DNA of 23,981 nt from Verrucomicrobiaceae bacterium (GTDB lineage: Bacteria; Verrucomicrobiota; Verrucomicrobiae; Verrucomicrobiales; Akkermansiaceae): contig RPOS01000041.1 in NCBI GenBank assembly GCA_003820635.1, positions 1 through 23,981 on the forward strand. The letters are read 5' to 3'. Positions 17,122 through 23,981 of this stretch are shown here, piece by piece. A program made the position numbers and the translations under genes. The notes under the pieces are model-generated. The model was not told the origin of the DNA. It was given only the letters and a program-made list of their open reading frames with translations, and did not search any database. The first letter of the stretch is position 1. Each line of letters opens with the position of its first letter.

Positions 17122-18227
17122 CGGTTTCCGCCGAAACCCAGTTCGCGCCGCCGCCGCCAGAGTTCGCGCGGTTTGAAAACACCGGCGGGCGTGATGATGC
17201 CGGTGATCAATTCCGGCGGCGTGACGTCAAACCCCGGATTGCGCGCGCCGCTGGCGGGGTTCGCCACGCGGACGTAGGCGCGCTGCCCGGAGGCTGTCAC
17301 ACCCCATGCGCCGAGCACCTCGCCCTCGTCACGGTCCTCGATGGGAATGTCGAAACCATTTCGCAGATTCCAATCAATCGTCGAAAACGGGATCGCGACG
17401 TAAAACGGGATCTTGTGCCGCGCGGCGAGAACCGCCTTGGTGTAGGTTCCGATCTTGTTGGCAACCTCACCGGTGCGGCCCAGCACGCGGTCGCTGCCGA
17501 CGATGACGAGGTCTATCGCGCCGCGCTGCATCAGATGGCCGGCCGCGTTGTCAGCGATGATCCGGTGCGGGATCTTCTGCTGGGCCAGCTCCCATGCGGT
17601 GAGCGTGGCACCTTGCGAACGCGGGCGGGTTTCATCGCAGAAAACGTGGAATTTCCTGCCCTCTTGCTGCGCGGCATACATCGGCGCAGTGGCGCTGCCC
17701 ACGTCCACGAACGCGAGCCAGCCGGCATTGCAATGCGTCAGCACGTTCATGCCATCGCGGATCAACCCCGCGCCGTGCCTGCCGATCTCCGCGCAGTGCC
17801 GCGCGTCATCATCGGCGAATGCCCCGGCGGCTGTTAGAGCAAGCTCCTGTTGCACGGCGACGGTTGCGCCCGCACTCATGGCGCGGCGGACGTCATTCAT
17901 GGCGTTGACCGGATCCACCGCGGTAGGGCGGGCGGCGGCCAGCGTCTGGTAAACGGTTTGGACATGCTGAGAGAATTTTTCCATGTCCTTTCCGCGAAAG
18001 GCGCGCGCTCCCTGGGCAAGCCCGTATGCGGCCGTGGCACCGATGGCACCGGCACCGCGCACGACCATGTCGGTGATGGCGGCGGCGGTCTCGCGGAAGT
18101 TCCTCGTGCCGATGATTTTGAATTCGTGGGGAAGCAGCCGCTGCTCGATAAGCAGGACGGAGTTCCTTGCCGAGTCAAAGGCAACGGTGCGGTAGTGCCG
18201 GGTTTTTCCGTTCAGCGTGACGTTCAT
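17118..18227 (-). CDS. mtnA: S-methyl-5-thioribose-1-phosphate isomerase
   Basis: The 369-residue enzyme converts methylthioribose-1-phosphate, the MtnP product, to methylthioribulose-1-phosphate. It belongs to the eIF2B-alpha/MtnA fold. Key features are the phosphate-binding VVRGAGAIG (55-63; more often RGAPAIG), the catalytic cysteine 166 in LTHCNAGWL, CDETRPRSQGATLTAWEL, and the catalytic Asp246 in GSDRV followed by EVANKIGTY. The length and C-terminal ITGIITPAGVFKP agree with the family. The remaining genes of the methionine salvage pathway are not in the window, so whether the product re-enters methionine synthesis or a shunt cannot be told. Confidence 0.94.
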   Translation of the reverse strand: MNVTLNGKTRHYRTVAFDSARNSVLLIEQRLLPHEFKIIGTRNFRETAAAITDMVVRGAGAIGATAAYGLAQGARAFRGKDMEKFSQHVQTVYQTLAAARPTAVDPVNAMNDVRRAMSAGATVAVQQELALTAAGAFADDDARHCAEIGRHGAGLIRDGMNVLTHCNAGWLAFVDVGSATAPMYAAQQEGRKFHVFCDETRPRSQGATLTAWELAQQKIPHRIIADNAAGHLMQRGAIDLVIVGSDRVLGRTGEVANKIGTYTKAVLAARHKIPFYVAIPFSTIDWNLRNGFDIPIEDRDEGEVLGAWGVTASGQRAYVRVANPASGARNPGFDVTPPELITGIITPAGVFKPRELWRRRRELGFGGNR

Positions 18228-18262
18228 GGCTGCCGCCAGAAAACCTCATTCCAAAGCCATGC

Positions 18263-18283
18263 GCGACGTGAAAATTCACGCGC
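18263..18283. repeat. Inverted repeat between mtnA and the hydrolase relic
   Basis: CGTGA (18267-18271) and TCACG (18276-18280) form a hairpin extended by GCG/CGC pairs with one bulged base, with loop AAAT. There is no T-run on either side, so it is not an intrinsic terminator. It lies 36-56 bases upstream of the mtnA start and could be an operator or a mRNA structure. No evidence beyond the symmetry is available. Confidence 0.35.
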
Positions 18284-18312
18284 TGCCGCTCCTGCGAATC
18301 TAACATCCGCCG

Positions 18313-18539
18313 TCACGGATTTTCCCAGCCGAGCGATTTCAAGAACTCCTCGGTGCGGCGCATCGCCTCGTCGAACAACACCGGATCATTCTTCGGAAGC
18401 ATGTAGCCATGCCCGCCGCCTTCGCGCACCACCAGTTCGCAACGATTTCCAGCCTCGCGCCCTTGATCGGCGTGGTCTTGTCCGCCGCATGCAGTGGCAG
18501 GCCGAGCGCTAGGGCGATGAGGAAAAGAATGCGGAACAT
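18313..18539 (-). pseudogene. Collapsed alpha/beta-hydrolase gene (signal peptide joined out of frame to hydrolase C-terminus)
   Basis: From the ATG at 18539 the sequence encodes a typical secretion signal, MFRILFLIALALGLPLHA followed by ADKTTP, and then KGARLEIVAN. Within the same stretch the reading shifts. In another frame EAGNRCELVVREGGGHGYM continues into FDEAMRRTEEFLKSLGW and a TGA at 18313-18315. The second part resembles the C-terminal end of secreted alpha/beta hydrolases or esterases, including the catalytic-histidine motif GGGHGY. The central domain with the nucleophilic serine and the acid residue is absent. The simplest reading is an internal deletion of several hundred bases that also changed frame. 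A functional short protein is unlikely. Confidence 0.7.
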
Positions 18540-18569
18540 GGAAATAACCATCCTGGGGTTTGATGGGGT

Positions 18570-21317
18570 TCAAGGCATGATACAAAGCTCCTCCAGCGTC
18601 CGGCCTGCGGCGAGCACTGCGAAGTCATCATGCACGGCCTGCTGCGCCGGTGGCCAGAACACGCCTGCAACAAGCTGGCCCACGATCCATTCCGCGCAGT
18701 TCCTTGCGGCTGTTAGATCATCTTCCGAGAAGTCGGCCCACTCGCCCAGCCGCACATCCGGCTCGGTGGCACCCAGGGTGAGATAACATGGCACGGGCAG
18801 GCTGCCGTCCCTTTCTTTCAGCGCCAGCACGTAGAGCGGCAGCTGTAGATTCACCCAGCGGAACTCCACGGGCTTATCCTTCTCCAAACCGGAATAAACC
18901 GCCGGGCTGTCCGCCGGGAGATGCGCGGGCAGCGTGGTGGCCGCGGTGATTTTCTTGCGATGCGCCGTTTCCACGCTGTCCACCTTGCCGGTCTTGTAAT
19001 CGATCACGCGCAGCGCGCCGCTTTCCTGATGCCGGTCGATACGGTCGATCTTGCCGGAGACGATCCAGCCACCGAGCGTGATCTCGAATTTCTGTTCGAC
19101 CTCGACGACCTGCCAACCGTCCTCGCGCACGGCGGCCTGCACCTTGGCGAGCCATCCCATGCGCTGGCGCAGCGCCTCGGTCTGCACGCGCACGGCCAGC
19201 GGCGGGCGCTTGCCAAACCACTCGCCGGCCACCTGGTCGAGCCCGGAGGAAAACCAGTCGTGCAACTCATCGGGTTTTGTCAGATCACGCGCCGCAACAT
19301 CGCGGCCCCAGCGCTCAAGCACTTCATGCGCGAGGTTGCCGAAGTCCCGAGCATTCCACTCCACCCGGCCGGGCTCCGGGCTGTCCATGCGCAGCGCGTG
19401 CTTCAGATAGAAACGGAACGGGCAGGCCAGCCATGTGGAAAAAGCCGTCACCGAGAGCCGCGGCGTCATTTCCACCTTGCGCGGCTGCCACTTCCAGTCC
19501 GCATGCCAGCGCATGCCGGCTTCCGGCGGTTCCACGCCTTGGAAAAGAAACTTCACCCGCTCCGGCAGCGCGTCGCGGTCCGCGGCCAGCAATAGCCGGG
19601 ATGGCAGCAGCGCCTCGCCGCCGGTGCCGGATTTCGCACAAAACACATCCACCCGGCCGTCGTTGCGCCGCGCCTCGAGCATGGCCTGATAGAGAAACGC
19701 ATCGCGTGCCGCGCGTCCGGCATTGCCCGGCAACCCGAGTTGCCTGCCTGCGGCCACGCCCATCCACGGATCTCCCGTGTCGCGCGCCGGCACCTTGCCT
19801 TCATTCATGCCGCAGAGCACCAGATGCCGGCCGGGTTCATATAACAACTCCAGCCAGCCCTGCACGTCCATCACCCGCCCCTCCGGCAGCTGCGGCGATG
19901 GCGGTGGGATTTCATCGAGCATCAGGCCGATCCAAAACGCCGCATCGCGTTTCACCTGCCGCATCACGGGCGCGGCGGCCACCAGCCAGCCTCCGACTGC
20001 CGCAGCCTCCGCGGCGGTGGCGTCCGAGGTCAATGATATCACTTCGAGTGATTTTCCCATCGCCACCGCGAAGTCGCCACGCAGGAAATCCGTGCGCCAG
20101 CGCTCCATGATCTCCACGGTTTGCAGCACATCCTGCGCGTTATCGCGATCCGCCGTGGAACGGAAATCCGCGGTGAGCATCCGGTGGCGCAGATCATCCG
20201 GCCGGATCGCCATCCAGTCGTTTCTCAGGCGCGCGAGCCGGGATGCCTTGATCTCACGGCTGCCGCCGACCAACGCAGCGGTTTCCGGCATCGCAAAAAG
20301 ATCCGCCAACGTGGCAAGTTGAGCATCTTTCAACCATGCGGCCCAGAGTTTGAACCAACGCGCCAAACCTTGAGCGACCGGCTGCGCCGCCGGGTGAAAC
20401 GCCGGCCAACCCGCCCGCGTGAACACTTGCGCCAGCTCATCGCCCGTCACGGTATCTGCCGCACCCATGGCCACCTCATTGGAGGGACTCTTGCATTCCG
20501 CCACCACGCGCAGCGCCTCCGCCGCCTCCTGCCGCGGGTCCGCCACCAGGCGCACCGATCCCCACGCGCCATCCGGCCACGGCATCGTGCGCTCCGCCCA
20601 GCATTCCAAGGGCCTGCCGATCTGGGAAAACGCCTCCGCCTCGCACTCGGGCGCGGCGATGAGCGCCGTCACCGGGCCGTCCCATGACAGCAGCGCCCGT
20701 TCCAACAACGGTGGCGTTTCGGTGATGCCGGCCAGCACCACCGCGGTGATTCCCGGCGGCAGCGCCACGCCATCTGCCAGCACCCGGCTGCGGCTTTGCA
20801 GGCCCCATGCATGGAGTTTTTCCTCCATCAGGTTTTCCAAACGCGCCAGCGCATCCCAGCGCCCGGCTTCCACGGACTTCGCGAGAACCCGGGCCGCCGC
20901 GGCAAGTGTGAGGCCGTTCTCCTGCAGGGCGCGGCGCAAGCCCGTGAGTTCCGCAGCCAGCCCGCCCGCCCAGGAGCCCTCTCGCTCCGGCGCCTGCGGA
21001 AACAATTCCTGATAGACCGCCCAATCCTCCACGCCCTCCAGCGTCTCCAGCCAGGCAACGCGCTCCATCCAGTCCGCCGCCACCGCCGGATCCGGCGTCT
21101 TGAGCAACGATCCGGGCGTGGCTATTTTCGGCGCAAGCAAGGCCCCGCCCGCCTGTTCCGCAAGCGCCTCACGCAGCCGCCGCCCGCCCTGGGACGTGGG
21201 CACCACCACCAGCCAGCGCGGCAATTCCTCCCGCCGCTCCAGCAACCATGCTGCGGCCCGCTGCAAAAACGGCCCGTCCCATCCCAGAAACTCACGCTCC
21301 ATCACGGCCGCGAGCAT
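18570..21317 (-). CDS. AddB-like protein with C-terminal PD-(D/E)XK nuclease
   Basis: The 915-residue protein resembles the AddB/RecB-family nuclease subunit of double-strand-break repair complexes. The N-terminus has VVVPTSQGGRRLREAL, a degenerate P-loop like that of alphaproteobacterial AddB, so the helicase part is probably inactive. The C-terminal nuclease shows SVTAFSTWLACPFRFYL (near 630), FGNLAHEVLERW (near 660), GKIDRIDR (near 750) and the metal-site core VIDYKTGK (near 770). The C-terminal iron-sulfur CxxC cluster of Bacillus AddB is not seen. No AddA-like helicase is nearby. A second possible start is the ATG at 21302, giving MEREFLGWDG. The gene is divergent from the HerA-like ATPase gene across 95 bases. 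Confidence 0.83.
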   Translation of the reverse strand: MLAAVMEREFLGWDGPFLQRAAAWLLERREELPRWLVVVPTSQGGRRLREALAEQAGGALLAPKIATPGSLLKTPDPAVAADWMERVAWLETLEGVEDWAVYQELFPQAPEREGSWAGGLAAELTGLRRALQENGLTLAAAARVLAKSVEAGRWDALARLENLMEEKLHAWGLQSRSRVLADGVALPPGITAVVLAGITETPPLLERALLSWDGPVTALIAAPECEAEAFSQIGRPLECWAERTMPWPDGAWGSVRLVADPRQEAAEALRVVAECKSPSNEVAMGAADTVTGDELAQVFTRAGWPAFHPAAQPVAQGLARWFKLWAAWLKDAQLATLADLFAMPETAALVGGSREIKASRLARLRNDWMAIRPDDLRHRMLTADFRSTADRDNAQDVLQTVEIMERWRTDFLRGDFAVAMGKSLEVISLTSDATAAEAAAVGGWLVAAAPVMRQVKRDAAFWIGLMLDEIPPPSPQLPEGRVMDVQGWLELLYEPGRHLVLCGMNEGKVPARDTGDPWMGVAAGRQLGLPGNAGRAARDAFLYQAMLEARRNDGRVDVFCAKSGTGGEALLPSRLLLAADRDALPERVKFLFQGVEPPEAGMRWHADWKWQPRKVEMTPRLSVTAFSTWLACPFRFYLKHALRMDSPEPGRVEWNARDFGNLAHEVLERWGRDVAARDLTKPDELHDWFSSGLDQVAGEWFGKRPPLAVRVQTEALRQRMGWLAKVQAAVREDGWQVVEVEQKFEITLGGWIVSGKIDRIDRHQESGALRVIDYKTGKVDSVETAHRKKITAATTLPAHLPADSPAVYSGLEKDKPVEFRWVNLQLPLYVLALKERDGSLPVPCYLTLGATEPDVRLGEWADFSEDDLTAARNCAEWIVGQLVAGVFWPPAQQAVHDDFAVLAAGRTLEELCIMP

Positions 21318-21412
21318 CGCCGCGCCTGCCTGCCGTGGAAATCAAAATTTCCTCTCCGCCCGCGCAAGCTTCCCGCTGGAGTTTTCCGCAGCCTGTTGCA
21401 GGATGCCCCATC

Positions 21413-23797
21413 ATGTGCACACTCCCAGCCGATTACGAAAAACTCGGCCAGTTCTACCTCGGCCGTGGCTACAATCCGGAGTCCAAACAGGCCGACGGCG
21501 AATTGGTCCTTTACGACTCCAAGGACCTCGTCACCCACGGCGTGGTGCTCGGCATGACCGGCTCCGGCAAGACCGGCCTCTGCCTCGCGCTGTTAGAAGA
21601 GGCGGCTATGGACAACATCCCCGCCATCGTCATCGATCCCAAGGGCGACATTTCCAACCTGCTGCTCGCCTTCCCCGAGCTCGACGCCGCGAGCTTCCGC
21701 CCGTGGATCAATGAGGACGATGCCGCGAAAAAAGGCATTACCGCGGAACAACACGCGGAAAAAACCGCAGCCATGTGGAAGAACGGCCTCGCCGAGTGGG
21801 GCCAGAACCCGGAGCGCATCCGCGAGTTCAAGGACAAGGTGGACATTAACATTTTCACCCCCGGCAGCAAGGCCGGCATCCCGGTTTCCATCCTCAGCTC
21901 GCTGGAGGTGCCGCCGTGTGAAATCATGGACGACGGCGAGCTGTTAGGCGAACGGATCGAAAGCACCGTCTCATCCCTGCTCTCGCTGGTGGGCGTGGAT
22001 TCCGGCTCACTGCAAAGTCCGGAAGCCGTGCTCATTTCCAACATCTTCCACAAAGAATGGGAGGGCGGGCGCAATATCACATTGGAAAGCCTCATCCGCT
22101 TGATCCAAAGCCCGCCGTTCGAAAAGGTCGGCATCATCGATCTGGAGAACTTCCTGCCGGAAAAATCCCGCCAACCGCTGGCACTCAAGTTTAACAACCT
22201 TCTCGCATCGCCCGGCTTCTCCACCTGGCTGGAAGGCCCACCGCTCGACATTGCCAAAATGCTGCACACGCCCGCCGGCAAGCCGCTCATTTCGATCTTC
22301 TCCATCGCCCACCTTGATGACACCCAGCGCATGTTTTTCGTGAGCCTGCTGCTCAACCAGATGCTCGGCTGGATGCGCGCGCAGAAGGGCACCACCTCGC
22401 TGCGCGCGCTGCTCTACATGGATGAAATCTTCGGTTTCCTGCCGCCTTCGGCAAACCCGCCGTCCAAGCGGCCGATGATGACGATCCTCAAGCAGGGCCG
22501 CGCCTTCGGACTCGGCTGTCTGCTCGCCACCCAGAACCCGGTGGACCTCGACTACAAGGCGCTCTCCAACATCGGCACCTGGTTCCTCGGCCGCCTCCAG
22601 ACCGAGCGCGACAAGCTGCGCGTGCTCGACGGCCTCGAAGGTGCCGCCGGATCGCAGAACGCGAAGTTCAACCGCAAGGAAATGGAAACCCTTCTCTCCG
22701 GTCTCGGCAACCGCGTGTTCCTGATGAACAACGTGCACGAGGACCACCCCGTGCTGTTCCATGTGCGCTGGGTGATGAGTTATCTAACAGGCCCGCTCAC
22801 CCGCGGCCAGATCAAGACGCTGATGGACCCCAGGCGCGCGGATTTCGAAACCACCGCGAAACCCGCCACCGCCAACCCGATGGCCATGCCCGGCGTCGCG
22901 CCATCCGCCGCCGCATCCTCCCGCCCCGCCGTCGGCGCGGGGGTGAAGGAACTCTTCGCCGTTTCTCCTGCGGATCCTGCGGACACCATCTATCAGCCGC
23001 ACCTGCTGCGTACGGCCACCGTGCATTTCACCTCGGCCAAAACCGGCGCGGATGAAGCCCGCGAGGTGCGCCTGATCAACCCGATCCTCGCCAGTGGCAT
23101 CGATTGGGAAACACAGGTGGAGCCGCCAAATTCCACCGCCGAGTCACCCGCTGAGGGCGCGGGTTTCACCGAGCTTCCCGGCTTCGCGATGAACGCCGCA
23201 AACTACAAGCAGGTCGAAAAAGACTTCGCCGAATGGCTTTACCGCAACGAGCGCGCCGAAATCTTCGCTTGCGCGGCGCTCAAGGCATGGTCGAAACCCG
23301 GCGAGAGCGAAGGCGATTTCCGCGCCCGACTCACCCACGAAGCACACGAGGCCCGCGATGCCGCCGTGGAAAAACTCCGCAGCGCCGGCGCGAAAAAGAC
23401 CGGCACTTTGCAGGACCGCCTCCGCACTGCGGAAGCCCGGTTGGCCAAGGAAAAGGCCGAGGCCAACGCCGCGAAAATGCAGGCCGGTGTCTCGGTGCTC
23501 GGCGGCATTCTCGGCGGTCTGTTAGGCCGCAAGACATCGCTCACCACGCTCTCCCGCGGCAGTTCCGCCATCGGCAAGGCCACCAGCGCCTACAAGCAAC
23601 AACAGGACGTCGCCAACGCCGGCAGCCGCATCGAGGACATTGCCGGAGAAATCCAAGCCCTCGAAGCCGAACTCCAGGCCGAGATCGCGCGCATTGGCAC
23701 CGCCTTCGATCCCGCGAACCTGAAACTGGAAACCGAGACACTCAAGCCAACGAAATCCAACATCAAGGTGGAGTCCGCCGCCCTGCTGTGGATCTAA
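21413..23797 (+). CDS. HerA/FtsK-superfamily ATP-binding protein (DUF853-like)
   Basis: The 794-residue protein has a Walker A motif GMTGSGKT (47-54), then IPAIVIDPKGDISNLL, Walker B with Asp337-Glu338 in LLYMDEIFGFLP, and a sensor-like LATQNPVDLDYKALSN. These are features of the HerA/FtsK ATPase superfamily, DUF853-like branch, whose members include putative DNA translocases. The C-terminal third is different: an Ala/Pro-rich linker, then a long charged, probably coiled-coil stretch interrupted by a glycine-rich hydrophobic patch (GVSVLGGILGGLLGRK), and a short conserved-looking tail ending VESAALLWI. The ATG at 21413 is preceded by AGGA about ten bases upstream. Biological substrate and partner are unknown. 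Confidence 0.82.
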   Translation: MCTLPADYEKLGQFYLGRGYNPESKQADGELVLYDSKDLVTHGVVLGMTGSGKTGLCLALLEEAAMDNIPAIVIDPKGDISNLLLAFPELDAASFRPWINEDDAAKKGITAEQHAEKTAAMWKNGLAEWGQNPERIREFKDKVDINIFTPGSKAGIPVSILSSLEVPPCEIMDDGELLGERIESTVSSLLSLVGVDSGSLQSPEAVLISNIFHKEWEGGRNITLESLIRLIQSPPFEKVGIIDLENFLPEKSRQPLALKFNNLLASPGFSTWLEGPPLDIAKMLHTPAGKPLISIFSIAHLDDTQRMFFVSLLLNQMLGWMRAQKGTTSLRALLYMDEIFGFLPPSANPPSKRPMMTILKQGRAFGLGCLLATQNPVDLDYKALSNIGTWFLGRLQTERDKLRVLDGLEGAAGSQNAKFNRKEMETLLSGLGNRVFLMNNVHEDHPVLFHVRWVMSYLTGPLTRGQIKTLMDPRRADFETTAKPATANPMAMPGVAPSAAASSRPAVGAGVKELFAVSPADPADTIYQPHLLRTATVHFTSAKTGADEAREVRLINPILASGIDWETQVEPPNSTAESPAEGAGFTELPGFAMNAANYKQVEKDFAEWLYRNERAEIFACAALKAWSKPGESEGDFRARLTHEAHEARDAAVEKLRSAGAKKTGTLQDRLRTAEARLAKEKAEANAAKMQAGVSVLGGILGGLLGRKTSLTTLSRGSSAIGKATSAYKQQQDVANAGSRIEDIAGEIQALEAELQAEIARIGTAFDPANLKLETETLKPTKSNIKVESAALLWI

Positions 23798-23799
23798 AA

Positions 23800-23981
23800 T
23801 CAAGCGCCGAGCGTGGGATCATAGTCCTTCGGTGCCCGCACGATCTTCTCGATGCCGTGCTTGGTGACCAGGTTCCCACCGGATGAGCGGCTCTTGATGC
23901 CAAACTCCGCGAAGTGCAGCGGCCGGATGAGATTGCGCATGCGCAGCGCGGGCTTGAGGTGAACGAGAAGCATCTGGGCGC
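23800..23981 (-). CDS. DNA gyrase/topoisomerase IV subunit A, C-terminal fragment (runs off the window)
   Basis: Only the last 59 residues are in the window. They contain HFAEFGIKSRSSGGNLVTKH and then IEKIVRAPKDYDP, which resembles a blade of the beta-propeller C-terminal domain of GyrA/ParC proteins (compare the GIKGRSSGGN pattern). The TGA at 23800-23802 lies two bases beyond the stop of the convergent HerA-like gene. Whether this is gyrA or parC cannot be decided from this piece. Confidence 0.65.
   Translation of the reverse strand, partial: AQMLLVHLKPALRMRNLIRPLHFAEFGIKSRSSGGNLVTKHGIEKIVRAPKDYDPTLGA

Noticed and set aside
18267..18280. Terminator hairpin between mtnA and the hydrolase relic
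   Set aside because: The inverted repeat lacks a T-run on either strand and lies upstream, not downstream, of mtnA.

Overview
The window is chromosomal DNA from a GC-rich bacterium, most likely a member of the Verrucomicrobiota (Verrucomicrobiales or Luteolibacter-like). That placement is an inference. It rests on the GC-rich coding sequence, the scarcity of clear Shine-Dalgarno sites, a PEP-CTERM sorting-signal relic of verrucomicrobial style, and the gene set (orphan AddB-like nuclease, CvfB-type S1 protein, YkgO-type L36, MidA-like methyltransferase). No rRNA, tRNA, CRISPR array, IS element or phage gene was found.

Layout. Positions 1-369 are an AT-rich stretch without genes that opens with four copies of a 14-bp tandem repeat. 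A forward unit follows: maf, a diacylglycerol/sphingosine-kinase-like lipid kinase, and a SanA-like DUF218 membrane protein. A spacer at 2596-2939 carries the 3' relic of a PEP-CTERM protein gene. Next come a P-type cation ATPase (forward) and, on the reverse strand, uvrC coupled to a CvfB-like RNA-binding protein. A cupin and rpmJ (L36) run forward and end at an intrinsic terminator shared with a reverse-strand class A PBP, whose transpeptidase motifs are eroded. A MidA-like methyltransferase is divergent from the PBP. The section 12.5-18.2 kb holds a MoeZ-type E1/rhodanese fusion, a thioredoxin-fold protein, mtnP, yqgE, ribBA and mtnA, alternating in strand. A collapsed alpha/beta-hydrolase gene follows. 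The window ends with an AddB-like PD-(D/E)XK nuclease divergent from a HerA/FtsK-like ATPase, and the last codons of a GyrA/ParC-type topoisomerase subunit.

How the genes work together. mtnP and mtnA catalyse consecutive steps of methylthioadenosine salvage but are separated by yqgE and ribBA on the other strand. maf, uvrC, the AddB-like protein and the topoisomerase subunit belong to nucleotide-pool and genome maintenance. The PBP, SanA-like protein and lipid kinase concern the envelope.

The most unusual signals are: (1) a dispersed short motif, TGTTAG (mostly CTGTTAG), seen 15 times on both strands, in several reading phases and through rare codons; (2) a class A PBP with intact glycosyltransferase motifs but Ser-to-Thr, Lys-to-Phe, Asn-to-Ile and KTG-to-KGG changes in the transpeptidase; (3) two gene relics, one PEP-CTERM and one hydrolase; (4) very tight tail-to-tail gene junctions, two of which overlap on the same CTAA; (5) a P-type ATPase lacking the M6 aspartate. 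I did not find a clearly new multi-gene system; the dispersed motif is the best candidate for something undescribed.
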